Source of the DNA: an uncultured Prevotella sp.
GTDB lineage: Bacteria; Bacteroidota; Bacteroidia; Bacteroidales; Bacteroidaceae
DNA length: 55,112 nt
NCBI GenBank assembly: GCA_946409435.1
Contig: CAMJWJ010000003.1
Location: 1 to 55,112, forward strand
Direction: 5' to 3'
Positions 37,544-48,606 of this stretch are shown one piece after another. Numbering within the stretch: the first letter of the stretch is position 1; the number at the start of each line of letters is the position of its first letter. The notes under the pieces are model-generated. The model saw only the letters and a list, made by a program, of their open reading frames with translations. It searched no databases and was not told where the DNA came from. Position numbers and translations under genes: made by a program.

Positions 37544-38416
37544 GTGGAAACAGGATTCGTAGCAACGATAGGAATGTTCGACGGGGTACATCGCGGTCAC
37601 CGCTTTGTGCTGCAACAGGTCATTGCCACGGCACAAGAGCGTGGCCTGCAGTCCATGGCCATCACCTTCGACCATTCACCACGCCGTGAGCAAATACTGA
37701 CTCCGTTGAATGAAAAACTGGCACTGCTGGCTCAGACAGGCATAGAGCACGTCGAGATGCTGCCGTTCACCGAAGAGCTGAGAAACATGACGGCCCGCCA
37801 GTTTATGCAGCAGGTGCTGAGAGAACGCTGTCACGTCGAGGTGCTGCTCACGGGCTACGACAACCGCTTCGGGCATAACCGCGAAGAAGGCTTCGACGAC
37901 TACGTACGCTATGGCCGTGAGCTGGGCATCGACGTGCAGGCACTGCCACAGGAAGGCGACGTCAGCTCGTCGCTCATCCGTCAGCTGCTGACTGAAGGCC
38001 GTGTCGCCGACGCTGCCAACGGCTTGGGACATCCTTATACCATTGTGGGTCGTGTGACCCATGGCCAGCATGTAGGCACCGGACTGGGCTACCCTACGGC
38101 CAACATCGTGCCTGACGATGCCCGTCAACTCGTGCCGGCAGCAGGGGTTTATGCCGTCACGGTACGCATAGACGACAGCCATGACGAGCACCATGCCATG
38201 ATGAACATCGGCCGTCGTCCCACCTTCAATGGCCGACAGCAGACGCTGGAAGTACACATCCTGCAGCTCAGCGGCGACCTCTACGGCCACCGGCTGCGTG
38301 TGGCATTTGTCGACCGGCTGCGCGACGAGCAGCGCTTCGACAGCATCGAGTCATTGCAGGCTCAGTTGCGGTACGACGCACAGCAGGCAGAAGAGGCATT
38401 AAAAGATAAAAGGTAA
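37544..38416 (+). CDS. ribF: bifunctional riboflavin kinase/FAD synthetase (GTG start)
   Basis: VATIGMFDGVHRGHRFVLQQV..., GYDNRFGHNREEGF, GRVTHGQHVGTGLGYPTANI. Confidence 0.94.
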   Translation: METGFVATIGMFDGVHRGHRFVLQQVIATAQERGLQSMAITFDHSPRREQILTPLNEKLALLAQTGIEHVEMLPFTEELRNMTARQFMQQVLRERCHVEVLLTGYDNRFGHNREEGFDDYVRYGRELGIDVQALPQEGDVSSSLIRQLLTEGRVADAANGLGHPYTIVGRVTHGQHVGTGLGYPTANIVPDDARQLVPAAGVYAVTVRIDDSHDEHHAMMNIGRRPTFNGRQQTLEVHILQLSGDLYGHRLRVAFVDRLRDEQRFDSIESLQAQLRYDAQQAEEALKDKR

Positions 38417-38442
38417 AAAAGTAAAAGGCATAGATTATTGAT

Positions 38443-39213
38443 ATGAAGAATGCATTCGTCTATCTGATAGATTTTTTAGCCCTCCAGCTGATAGGAGGCT
38501 ATCTTGTCAAGAACATCTGGCAGCTCGTCGCCGGCTCGGGCGATACCACAACAGCCATGCTCGTCACGATGTCGGCCACGGTGAGCCTGCTCACCATCGC
38601 CCTCTTCCTGCTGACCCGCTGGACCGCCGTGTCGCCGACATGGCTGCGCACACGTCCCTGGAGCGTGCTGGCATGGAGCGTCGTAGCTGCCTTGGGACTG
38701 GTCATACCGTCGGCTTGGATGCAGGAACAGATGCCCGAACTGCCTGACCTGATGACCGACGAGTTCGAGATGCTGCTGCAAGACCGCTGGGGCTATGCCG
38801 TCATCGGACTGCTGGCACCGCTGTCCGAGGAGATTGTCTTCCGCGGAGCCATCCTCAAGTCACTGCTGCAGAGCGGCCGCTTGCCCGTATGGGGAGCCAT
38901 CGCACTGTCGGCCCTCCTCTTTGCCGTCGTCCACATGAACCCCGTACAGATGCCTCATGCCTTCGCCATCGGACTGCTCCTTGGCTGGATGTACTGGCGC
39001 ACTGGCTCCATCCTGCCCGGCATGGCCTACCACTGGGCCAACAACAGTGTGGCATACGTCGTCTCTAACGTCTATCCCGACCCCGACATCACGCTGGCCG
39101 ACATCTTCAGGGGTTCCCAATCTCACGTCTATATGGCTGTGGCCTTCTCCCTGCTCATCGTGCTGCCCGCCCTCTACCAGCTGAACCTCTGGATGAAACG
39201 AGCCGACGAGTAA
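38443..39213 (+). CDS. CPBP family intramembrane glutamic endopeptidase
   Basis: LLAPLSEEIVFRGAILKSLL, LLFAVVHMNPVQMPHAFAIGLLLGWMYWRTGSI, HWANNS. Confidence 0.9.
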   Translation: MKNAFVYLIDFLALQLIGGYLVKNIWQLVAGSGDTTTAMLVTMSATVSLLTIALFLLTRWTAVSPTWLRTRPWSVLAWSVVAALGLVIPSAWMQEQMPELPDLMTDEFEMLLQDRWGYAVIGLLAPLSEEIVFRGAILKSLLQSGRLPVWGAIALSALLFAVVHMNPVQMPHAFAIGLLLGWMYWRTGSILPGMAYHWANNSVAYVVSNVYPDPDITLADIFRGSQSHVYMAVAFSLLIVLPALYQLNLWMKRADE

Positions 39214-39225
39214 GCATAATATAAA

Positions 39226-39355
39226 ATTGAAAATTGAAGATTGAAGATTGAAAATTGAAAATTGAAGATTGAAGATTGAAAGTGCAAGTATAATTGAAGG
39301 TTGATGATTGAAGATTGAAGATTGAAGATTGAAAATTGAAAATTGAAGATTGAAA
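39226..39355. repeat. 7-bp-period tract (ATTGAAG/ATTGAAA)n, about 17 units
   Basis: direct reading, one 11-bp interruption. Confidence 0.9.
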
Positions 39356-39489
39356 ACGGGAAAATAGCTTAATACTGCACTTTTAGGGTGATAAGGGGCG
39401 TTTTTCCCCCTTTTCCGCTAATTTATACCCCTCAGGCGAAAGGATTATGTCATATCTTTGCACCTGAAATGAAAAATGATTAGCGGAAT

Positions 39490-42393
39490 ATGAAGAAAAA
39501 GACACTCAAACTTATCGTTGCCGTGGCGCTCATGGAGGTATTACCGGCCATGGGACAGCAGTTGCCTTACCAAGACAAGTCACTCAGTTTCCACGAGCGG
39601 GCCGTCGACCTCGTCAGCCGGCTGTCATTAGAGGAGAAGGCTGCACAGATGGGCAACATGGTCGACATGAACATCAACCGTCGTGACTTCCATGACGACG
39701 GCTATGTCAGGATACCGGCCTATCAGTATTGGAACGAGGCGCTGCACGGTGTGGCCCGCAGTGGTGCCGCCACCAGCTTCCCCGAGTCGAAAGGCATGTC
39801 GTCCAGCTGGGATGTCCAGCTCGTCTACGACTGTGCCACGGCAATCAGCGACGAGGCTCGCGCGTACCATAATCTATATGGCAAGGGGCTGAACTACTGG
39901 TGTCCCACCATCAATATGAGCCGTGACCCACGCTGGGGCCGCGACGAGGAGAACTACGGCGAGGACCCCTTCCTGGCCGGCACCTTGGCTGTGCAGTTTG
40001 TCAGAGGCATGCAGGGCGACGACGCCCGCTACCTGAAGACCGTTGCCTGTGCCAAGCACTTTGCCGCCAACAACTACGAGCAGGGCCGCCAAGGGTCTAC
40101 CTCGTTCATGACCGAGCATGTGCTGCGCGAATACTACCTGCCGGCCTTCGAGATGTGTGTCAAGGAGGGCGGCGTCAAGAGCATCATGTCGTCGTATAAT
40201 GCCCTGTCGACCAACCTCGACGAGAAGAATGCCGCAGGCATCGGCTGGACGTCCTCGAAGGCCTGGGGCGGCAAGCCCAACGCCATGAACGACTGGCTGC
40301 TGACGGGCATCCTGCGCGACGAGTGGGGTTTCACGGGCTACGTCACCAGCGACTGCGCCGGTGTGTCGTGCATCTATCGCCCTGTGAAGCATGCCTATTT
40401 CGGCCGCTACGACGAGAGCGACGCCGAGCTGACTGCCGAATACCAGGCACGTGCCACTGCACTGGCCATCAAGGCCGGCAACGACATGAACTGCGAGTTC
40501 AAAAACCGTACCAGCGTCTACCAGACAGCCGTCGAGGCCGCCATCGACAAGGGCTACATGACCGAGGCCGACCTCGACCGCGCCCTTGTCCGCGTGCTGG
40601 AGACGCGCTTTGCCTTGGGTGAGTTCGACGACGCCACGCCGTGGAGCACGTTAGGTGCCGAGACCTTGGAGTCGGCCAAGCATCAGGCCCTGGCACTGAA
40701 GGCTGCCCGGGAGAGCATCGTACTGCTGAAGAACGATGCCGTGCAGGGCAAGCCCCTGCTGCCCCTCACCGGCGGCGAGCGCATAGCCCTCATCGGCCCC
40801 TATGCCAACCAGATCATGCTGGGCGACTATTCCGGTACGCCTACCTACACCACCACTCCCTTCGAGGCCTTCGCACGAAGGATGGACTTCCACGTCGGCG
40901 ACGGCACCATCCAGGCCGAGAACTTCTCGGCAGTCGTCGGTGGCCATGCGGCGAAGATGAACCAGGGCAGCGGCTATCTGGAGAACACCGCCCCGGGCAA
41001 CATCCTGGTGTACGACGATGTAGACTTCGGCGAGGGCTGCACCCACTTCCTCATGTCGTGTGCCGCTAAGAATACCGGCGTGGCCACGCTGACCTTCCAC
41101 CTCGACAGCGACACCTCGCAGCCCTTCCTCACCATCAGCAACAAGGATACCGGCAGCTGGACCAGATGGACCGACGTGACGGCCACCGTCGACCCCGCCG
41201 TCGTGAAGGGCATCCACCGTCTCTTTGTCAAGTTCAGCGGTCAGCAGAAATATGCCGGCAACTACGACTACTTCCGCTTCTACCGTCCCGACAGCAACCC
41301 GCTGGAGGAGCGCGGCCCCCTCTACATGCTGCAGACCACGGGGTCGGTCAACGAGACGCCTTCCAGCGACATCATAGCGCGCGCCAAGGCCGTAGCCCGT
41401 CGTGCCGACGTCGTCGTGTTCCTCGGCGGTACCAACTTCGAGAAGCTCAGCGACCATGCCACGGGCACCGAGAGTCACGACCGCTTCCTGCTGACGCTGC
41501 CCGGCCGCCAGGAGGAGCTGCTCAAAGCCATCTGCGAGGTCAACCCCCGGGTGGTGCTGGTGCTGGAAACCAACTCGTCGGCAGACATCACGTGGGCGAA
41601 AGCCAACATCCCTGCCATCCTCGACGTATGGTATGGCGGGCAGGCTCAGGGACAGGCCATCTGCGACGTGCTCTTCGGCGACTACAATCCCGGCGGCAAG
41701 CTCACCACCACCTGGTACAACAGCCTGGCCGAGCTGCCTGCCGCCAGCGACTCGCAGTTCCGCGCCGACGGCATGCTGGAATACAACGTCGACGAGTGGG
41801 GCTACACCTATATGTATTACGGACGTGGCACAGGAGCCAACGTCAGCCGACAGGCTGAAAAACCCATGTACCCCTTCGGCTATGGGCTCAGCTACACCAC
41901 CTTTGAATACAGCCATGCCAGCATCAGCAGCACACAGGCTTCGTGTACCATTACCAATACCGGCAGCCGTCGAGGTGCTGAGGTGGTGCAGGTCTATGCC
42001 ACCTTCCCCGACTCGCACGTTGCCCACCGTCCGCAGCGTAAACTGGTAGGATTTCAGCGCGTAGAGCTGGAACCCGGCGAGAGCCAGACGGTCACCATTC
42101 CCATCCGCGAGCGCCAGCTGGCCTATTGGGACGCGACCAGCCACTCGTGGCAGGTCGAGGGCGGCACGGTAGGCATCCACATTTCGGCATCGTCTGCCGA
42201 CGACCGACTGAGTGGTTCGTTCGTGCTAACAGCCCATCAGCTTGACGACAACGCGGAGGATGTCTCGGCCGTCGGCCATGCAGCCGTCGGTCCTGCTGCC
42301 TCGCCAACCTGCTTCGACCTCGCTGGCCGCCCCGTGAGCAGCCCCGCTAAGGGTATTTACCTGATAGACGGAAAGAAAATCATCAAACAATAA
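39490..42393 (+). CDS. glycoside hydrolase family 3 (beta-xylosidase/glucosidase-like) with CBM6-like insertion
   Basis: NYWCPTINMSRDPRWGRDEENYGEDPFLAG, CAKHFAANNYEQGR, GFTGYVTSDC; IQAENFSAVVGGHA...YAGNYDYFRFY; C-terminus CFDLAGRPVSSPAKGIYLIDGKKIIKQ. Confidence 0.93.
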   Translation: MKKKTLKLIVAVALMEVLPAMGQQLPYQDKSLSFHERAVDLVSRLSLEEKAAQMGNMVDMNINRRDFHDDGYVRIPAYQYWNEALHGVARSGAATSFPESKGMSSSWDVQLVYDCATAISDEARAYHNLYGKGLNYWCPTINMSRDPRWGRDEENYGEDPFLAGTLAVQFVRGMQGDDARYLKTVACAKHFAANNYEQGRQGSTSFMTEHVLREYYLPAFEMCVKEGGVKSIMSSYNALSTNLDEKNAAGIGWTSSKAWGGKPNAMNDWLLTGILRDEWGFTGYVTSDCAGVSCIYRPVKHAYFGRYDESDAELTAEYQARATALAIKAGNDMNCEFKNRTSVYQTAVEAAIDKGYMTEADLDRALVRVLETRFALGEFDDATPWSTLGAETLESAKHQALALKAARESIVLLKNDAVQGKPLLPLTGGERIALIGPYANQIMLGDYSGTPTYTTTPFEAFARRMDFHVGDGTIQAENFSAVVGGHAAKMNQGSGYLENTAPGNILVYDDVDFGEGCTHFLMSCAAKNTGVATLTFHLDSDTSQPFLTISNKDTGSWTRWTDVTATVDPAVVKGIHRLFVKFSGQQKYAGNYDYFRFYRPDSNPLEERGPLYMLQTTGSVNETPSSDIIARAKAVARRADVVVFLGGTNFEKLSDHATGTESHDRFLLTLPGRQEELLKAICEVNPRVVLVLETNSSADITWAKANIPAILDVWYGGQAQGQAICDVLFGDYNPGGKLTTTWYNSLAELPAASDSQFRADGMLEYNVDEWGYTYMYYGRGTGANVSRQAEKPMYPFGYGLSYTTFEYSHASISSTQASCTITNTGSRRGAEVVQVYATFPDSHVAHRPQRKLVGFQRVELEPGESQTVTIPIRERQLAYWDATSHSWQVEGGTVGIHISASSADDRLSGSFVLTAHQLDDNAEDVSAVGHAAVGPAASPTCFDLAGRPVSSPAKGIYLIDGKKIIKQ

Positions 42394-42412
42394 AACCCAA
42401 CTATCAACAACA

Positions 42413-45400
42413 ATGAAAAAGCTAAGAACAATTCTTGCCTTCATGGCAGCACTCTGCACCATGTGGGCGACGGCCGCCACAGTGAACATCCCGACAGCGG
42501 ATGACAGTGACATCAGTTGGAACAATGCCACGCTCGGCAATTGTAACACAGAAGGTGACGGAGCCACCATCGGCTCCACACACAACGGCTCTACAGCCAC
42601 GTTTACCCTCTCAAACGCTACGCAGCGGGACTATTACCTGACATTCGCTTCGGGTGCCAGCGGACTGACGGCTACCGTCAGCTGGACATTGACCGACGGC
42701 GGCAGCTACAGCCAAGTGAAGACATTCAACATATCGAACACTGGCTCATGGACCCCTTCCGAGAAGCACGGTGCTTGGTTTACCAATGTCCCTGCCGGCT
42801 CGCTGACTCTCACCATGAAGGTGGAGAGTACCACAGGCAGCTATGCCGGTAACTATGGCAGCCTGGCCGTGCGTACCACCGATGGCATCCTCACCATCCC
42901 AGGAACCATCGACATAGCCACGGGCAGCTACACGGGGGGTGCCCGATTGGAGAACGACGACACCAACGTAGGCTGGGTCAGTAATGGCACTTCGGCCTCC
43001 TACACCTTACGTGTCACCGAGGCTGGTGTCTACAAGATGACCATCCCCATGACAAAATATGGCGACGGTACCATCACCACCACCGTCACTGACGACGAGA
43101 CAGGTACCCAGGAGGCTGCTGGAACGTGGACCATGGTCGCTGCTTCAAACTATGAAGACAAAGACGTGCTCGTTGAGGGCGAGCTGACCACCGGCCAGAA
43201 GACCTTGCGCATGGACTTTGCCACCTCCAGCAGTTTCCTGCTGAACTACAAGAGCTTCACCATGACCCGAGTGGCCGACCACTTTGCACGCATCACCTCG
43301 CTGGCCGTTACGGGACAGACCGTTACAGCTGGCGACGACAGCGACTGGTACTGCCAGCTGCCGGCAGCTATGGACGGCAACGTGACGTTCAGCGTCGGCA
43401 AGACTAACTGCACTGTCAGTGCTACTGCCAAGGATGCCAGCGACAACGCCGTCTCTGTCACCGATAATGGCGACGGCACATTTACTCTCGCACCGCCCGC
43501 TCCCGGCACCAATACTATGGTGACCCTCACGCTCACTCCAGACGCTGGTGCTATGTCGGCTAAGACGGAATACACGCTGAAACTGTTCCGCATTGGCGAG
43601 ATCTCGCTGACAGGTCTGACCATCGACGGCATCAACACACCGTCGCTGCTCACCGGCCTGAACGACACCCAGGCAGCCACCTTCGACAACGTGTTTACCG
43701 CTGTGCCCGAGGTGCAGGCTACCGTCGTTGACGGCAGTGTCATTACCGGCACACCCACCGTCACTGGTACCCAGATTTCCTATGCCCTGCACGCTGAGAT
43801 GGCAGGCAAGACCAAGGACTACACACTGACCCTGAACGGTCTACATATATATAATAAGGTGGAAGGCGACGAGACTGTCAACCTGAAATATACCTCTGAG
43901 GGAAATGATAAAGACAAAAAAATCTGGAGCAACGGCCTCTACAGCCTGTCGCCCGTTGGCGATGGCTGGAGCAACAGTGGTTTTAAGCTGTCGAAGAACG
44001 ATAACCCTTTCATCCTCTCTGTTCCCAGTGATGTCGTGGTGAAGCAGTTTATTATCCATGAGTTCAAAGACAACTACACACCAGGTAGCTTCAATGCCAT
44101 ATCTTCTGACGGCATGACGGCATACGTCCCCTACAAGCACTCTTTCGACAACGTCAACAAGTACGACCTCGTCATCAACCTTGAGGACCATCAGGCCGGC
44201 AAACCCATTCAGTTCAGTTTCACCGATGGCAGTCAGATTACTGGATGGTACGAGCTGACCGTCGAGAAACAGGCCATTACCACTGCACCCGTTGTAACCG
44301 ACCAGCAGGTAACCGTGGTAAACAACCATGCCGTGGTAGCGCTGACTTTCGACCGCGAGATGACCGAGACCACCGCTACCATCAACGGTGGCAACGTGAC
44401 GGCTGAAGGTGGCAGTGCCACACTGTACTTCCCCATCTGGAACCTCAACTACTCGACGGAGTATACGCTGACCATTGCTGCGGGTGCCGCCAAGGACACC
44501 TATAACAACAGCAATGCCGAAGCCATCAACGTGGCCGTCAATACTGCTGCCAAGCCTGTCGTCGAGAAGGCTGCTTACGACTATGTAGTCAGCACCGCCG
44601 CGGAGTTCACGGCTGCCGTAACCGCCGTCAATGCTTCAAACACCAGCGCTTCGGCTGCTCGTAAGACCATCTTCATCAAGAACGGTGACTACGACTTCGG
44701 TGCTACCGAGCAGCGCATCAGCGGCTATAACGTCAGCCTCATCGGCGAGAGCCGCGACGGTGTCGTGCTGCATGGCAACCGCGATGGCATCAGTAACCCT
44801 GTACTCAACTTGCGCGACCGCACAGGTTTCTACCTGCAGGACTTGACCGTCCGCAACGACAAGAACTACGGTCAGGACGACAAGGTTGGTGTGGGTGTTG
44901 CCATCTATGGTGGTGACAAGACGGTGATGAAGAACGTGCGCATGCTCTCCAATCAGGATACGCAGGTGACAGGACACCGTGCCTACTTTGAGAACTGTAA
45001 GATACATGGTACGGTAGACTTCATCTGTGGTGGTGGTGACAACTACTACTGGCAGACCGACCTCGTGTTAGAAGACCGCGGCGGAGACGTCATTGCTGCT
45101 CCGTCTACCAGTGCTTCGTTGAAGTGGGGCTATGTGTTCCAGCAGTGTACCGTCAGTGCAATGGATGGTGCCACAGAGGTGACTGACGGTTCGTGGAACC
45201 TGGGTCGCCCCTGGCAGGATACTCCGCGTTGCTACTATCTGAACACACGAATGAATGTGCTTCCCAGTGACAATGGCTGGGCAAGTATGGGCAATCTGCC
45301 TACTTACTTCTACGAGTATGGCTCTACCGACAAGAACGGCTCGGCCATCGGCCTCAGTAAGCGTGGCAACTCGCCCTCCAGCACCAACGCCTACACGCCC

Positions 45401-46270
45401 GTGCTCACTGCCGAGCAGGCCGCCAAGTTCACCGTAGAGAATGTTTTAGGCGGTACTGACTCTTGGTTGCCTACCGAGCAGACCGTCAGCGTCAGCGCTC
45501 CCACCGTCAGCGTCAGCGGCACCACGCTCAGCTGGACCGACGTAGAGGATGCCCGCTGCTACGTCATCTTCAAGGACGGTCAGTATGTGGCTAACCAGAC
45601 AGCCACCAGCTACGAGATGACTGGCGAAGGTATCTATACCGTTCGCGCAGCCAACCTCTGCGGTGGCCTTGGCGAGGAGTCGTCGGACATTGTTTTCCGC
45701 CGTTCTGTCAAAGCAGGCAACTGGAGCACCGTCGTTGTGCCCTTTGCTGTCAGCGACGTCGAGACGACTTTCGGCACCGGCACAAAGGTCGCCCAGCTGA
45801 CGGGCGTAACGGGTAACACACTGAACTTCAGCAATGTCACCTCGATGAATGCCAACGAGCCTTACATGATTAAGGTTGCAGCCAACTTTGATGCTGCTAT
45901 CCTCAACGGCGCAACCGTCGACTTCGGTACACCAGTCAAGACCGTCGACAACGTTACCTTCCAAGGTGTTTACGAGGGTGGCAACATACCCACAGGAGCC
46001 TTCTTCGTCAGTGGCAACCAGCTCTACCAGGCGCAGGATGCAACCAACACTATCGCTCCCTTCCGTGCCTACTTCACTACGTCTGATCCTGCCAGAGAGC
46101 TGAAGCTTGACTTCGGTGGCGAGACGACAGGAATCAGCGACGCTATGCGTCTAATGAATAATGAACAATTAATAATGAATAATGGCGTCTACGACCTGCA
46201 GGGTCGCCGTGTTGCCCAGCCCACTCGTGGCCTGTACATCGTGAACGGACGTAAGGTATTAGTCCCCTAA
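42413..46270 (+). CDS. multidomain secreted pectinesterase (CE8)
   Basis: RISGYNVSLIGESRDGVVLHG, FYLQDLTVRND, LSNQDTQVTG..., GTVDFICGGG, WNLGRPWQDTPRCYYLNTRM. Confidence 0.9.
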   Translation: MKKLRTILAFMAALCTMWATAATVNIPTADDSDISWNNATLGNCNTEGDGATIGSTHNGSTATFTLSNATQRDYYLTFASGASGLTATVSWTLTDGGSYSQVKTFNISNTGSWTPSEKHGAWFTNVPAGSLTLTMKVESTTGSYAGNYGSLAVRTTDGILTIPGTIDIATGSYTGGARLENDDTNVGWVSNGTSASYTLRVTEAGVYKMTIPMTKYGDGTITTTVTDDETGTQEAAGTWTMVAASNYEDKDVLVEGELTTGQKTLRMDFATSSSFLLNYKSFTMTRVADHFARITSLAVTGQTVTAGDDSDWYCQLPAAMDGNVTFSVGKTNCTVSATAKDASDNAVSVTDNGDGTFTLAPPAPGTNTMVTLTLTPDAGAMSAKTEYTLKLFRIGEISLTGLTIDGINTPSLLTGLNDTQAATFDNVFTAVPEVQATVVDGSVITGTPTVTGTQISYALHAEMAGKTKDYTLTLNGLHIYNKVEGDETVNLKYTSEGNDKDKKIWSNGLYSLSPVGDGWSNSGFKLSKNDNPFILSVPSDVVVKQFIIHEFKDNYTPGSFNAISSDGMTAYVPYKHSFDNVNKYDLVINLEDHQAGKPIQFSFTDGSQITGWYELTVEKQAITTAPVVTDQQVTVVNNHAVVALTFDREMTETTATINGGNVTAEGGSATLYFPIWNLNYSTEYTLTIAAGAAKDTYNNSNAEAINVAVNTAAKPVVEKAAYDYVVSTAAEFTAAVTAVNASNTSASAARKTIFIKNGDYDFGATEQRISGYNVSLIGESRDGVVLHGNRDGISNPVLNLRDRTGFYLQDLTVRNDKNYGQDDKVGVGVAIYGGDKTVMKNVRMLSNQDTQVTGHRAYFENCKIHGTVDFICGGGDNYYWQTDLVLEDRGGDVIAAPSTSASLKWGYVFQQCTVSAMDGATEVTDGSWNLGRPWQDTPRCYYLNTRMNVLPSDNGWASMGNLPTYFYEYGSTDKNGSAIGLSKRGNSPSSTNAYTPVLTAEQAAKFTVENVLGGTDSWLPTEQTVSVSAPTVSVSGTTLSWTDVEDARCYVIFKDGQYVANQTATSYEMTGEGIYTVRAANLCGGLGEESSDIVFRRSVKAGNWSTVVVPFAVSDVETTFGTGTKVAQLTGVTGNTLNFSNVTSMNANEPYMIKVAANFDAAILNGATVDFGTPVKTVDNVTFQGVYEGGNIPTGAFFVSGNQLYQAQDATNTIAPFRAYFTTSDPARELKLDFGGETTGISDAMRLMNNEQLIMNNGVYDLQGRRVAQPTRGLYIVNGRKVLVP
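46123..46192. repeat. 70-bp perfect direct repeat, copy 1 (pectinesterase 3' end)
   Basis: identical to 48568-48637. Confidence 0.97.
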
Positions 46271-46285
46271 AAAAAAGAAAAGACA

Positions 46286-46438
46286 ATGAAGAAGACATAT
46301 TTTATTCCGTCCATGGACGTTGTAGTATTGAGTGCTGGCATCAGTCTGATGACAGGCAGCCACACCCTTGGCTTGGATGACCTGCCCAATGCCTCTTTCT
46401 ATGACCCTCAGCCAGGGTCAGGACTTATAGCCGACTGA
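46286..46438 (+). CDS. small MKKxYxxPxM peptide (50 aa)
   Basis: MKKTYFIPSMDVVVLSAGISLMTGSHTLGLDDLPNASFYDPQPGSGLIAD; below the length cut-off of the ORF track. Confidence 0.65.
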   Translation: MKKTYFIPSMDVVVLSAGISLMTGSHTLGLDDLPNASFYDPQPGSGLIAD

Positions 46439-46562
46439 CGCTACAGGCAGATACGTATATAGAGACCTGAAGAGACAGGAGTACCGGACTGAATACAGAA
46501 CCGGTATTCCTGTTTTTTGTTTTTTTTCGTGCAGACAGTAGTGCATTTACAGGAATATTTAA

Positions 46563-46570
46563 TATATTTG
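46563..46570 (+). promoter_or_regulatory. -7 box TATATTTG upstream of propeller regulator
   Basis: TAnnTTTG about 24 nt upstream of ATG 46594. Confidence 0.6.
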
Positions 46571-46593
46571 CAGTCGCAAAATAACGAAAACGT

Positions 46594-48606
46594 ATGAAAC
46601 GGATACTACTGTCGACCTTCGTATACGTGCTGCTGGTATCACCCACAGCTGCCCAGTCGGGCAATTACTTCATGCGCACATTCACCGTGCACGACGGAAT
46701 GCCAGCCAACCTCATATCGGGCATGAAGCAGGACAGCCGCGGACTGATGTGGATAGCTACATGGAACGGACTGTGCTGTTACGACGGCTATAAATTCACC
46801 TCTTTCCGGGGTGGAGAACGTGGCACCGACGATGCCCTGTCGTCCAATCGTATAGCCATGATTCAGCCCGACAGCCGTGACAACATTTGGGTGCGTACCT
46901 ACGATGGTGGGCTGTACCTGTTCGACACGCGGCAGTGTCGTTTTACCAATGTCGGCCGATTGGTAGAGCAGCGTTTCGGCCAGCCGCTACAGCCCCGTAA
47001 TATGTATGCCCTGCCGTCAGGACATACATGGATAACCGACGAGCACGGCCGGCTCAATCTGCGTATAGACGACCGTTATCCTACTGACGTGGCACGCATG
47101 GAGGTGATAGGCACGGAGAAGTATCCTATCATCGGCCACTACATTCGTAAGGTGGAGTGTGACGACAAGGGGCGAGAATGGATTGTCACCGACAGCTGCC
47201 GTATGCTGTATGGCACCCGTCAGTGCAGGCCTTATAGCAGGCGTGACACCGCAACGGTCGTAGACAGCGCGCTGGCACGGCGGATGGCAATATGCGGTCT
47301 GCACCGCAGTGACAACGCCAAATACTACGTTGACCGTCAGGGTAACCTTTGGTTCACGTCGTCGCGTGGACTTTCGCTGGTCACGTTTCGTGACAACCAT
47401 TTCAGCGAGTTGCCTGTTGTAGCCGGTCAGCAGACGCGCTCGCTGCTCTGCAGGCGCGACGGCAGCCTCTGGGCAGGCAGCAACGACGGACGCGTCGCTA
47501 TCTATAGCCATGGACAGCTGTCATGGCTTGACGCCACAGGCCACGTCAGCCGCCAGCCGGTACGCTTTGCCGACCGCATCTATGCCCTCTACGAAGACTC
47601 ACGCGGCACGGTATGGATAGGTACCAAGGGGCACGGACTCTACAGCGTCGGTGCAGGGGGCGCCGTCGGTCACTACCTTCCCTCGGCCGACCGCTATTCC
47701 CTGAGCCACGATGCCGTCTATGCCATCGCCGAGGATGCCATGGGGCGCGTATGGATAGGCACCTTTGGCGGCGGGCTGAACATTGCCGTACGGCAGGCTG
47801 ACGGCTCGCTGCGATTCCTGCACGACGGCAACGAGCTGAAGGGTTACCCGAAGAGGGAGTTTCGGAAGATACGCCGGCTGACCTTCGACGGCCACGGCCG
47901 TGCGCTGATCTCCACAACGTCGGGGCTGGTGACGTGTGATGCCCGCCGGCAACCCGCCGACATGGCGTTCTACACCACAGGACACCGACCCGCCGACAGC
48001 CTCTCGCTCTACAGCAGCGACGTGATGCAGACGCTGGTCGGCAGCGACGGCACCGTATACGTTGCCACACTGGGCGGCGGCATACAGCGGATAGCCGACG
48101 ACCAGCTGCTGAAGGGCGAGCTGGCCATGCAGACCGTAGAGCCGCTGAACGCGACGGCCGTCAACGCGCTGGCCATGGCGGAAGACCGTCAGGGCAACGT
48201 GTGGATAGTCCGCGAGAGCGGCATAGAGTGCTACCTGCCCCGACAGCAACAGCTGATGCTGTTTGGCCGCAGCAGTCTGCCCAACGCGATGGAGACCACC
48301 GACGCGATGCCCGTTGCCGACAGCAGTGGGCGACTGTGGGTCGGTACGCTGGGCGGCGTGCTGGCGTTTCGTTCTGCCGCCATCCACAAGAGCCGTTTCC
48401 GTCCCGACATTGTGTTCACCAGTGTGCAGTATCAGGGCGAGCGGACTGTTCACCCGCTGCTCAGCCGTAGCGTGCTGACGGTACTGCCCGACGAGCGTAA
48501 CCTGACGGTCAGCTTTGCTGCCCTGGACTACGAGGACAACAGCATGCTGCAGTATGCCTACAAGACCGACGACAGGAATCAGCGACGCTATGCGTCTAAT
48601 GAATAA
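46594..48606 (+). pseudogene. two-component-regulator propeller / partial Y_Y_Y protein, 5' part of a disrupted regulator
   Basis: propeller repeats (SRGLMWIATWNGLCCYDGYKF, DSRGTVWIGTKGHGLYSV); stops in 70-bp repeat copy 2 just after SFAALDYEDNSMLQYAYKTD. Confidence 0.75.

Noticed and set aside
40651-42180. 509-aa - strand ORF opposite the GH3 gene
   Set aside because: Antisense shadow of a confidently identified GH3 coding region.
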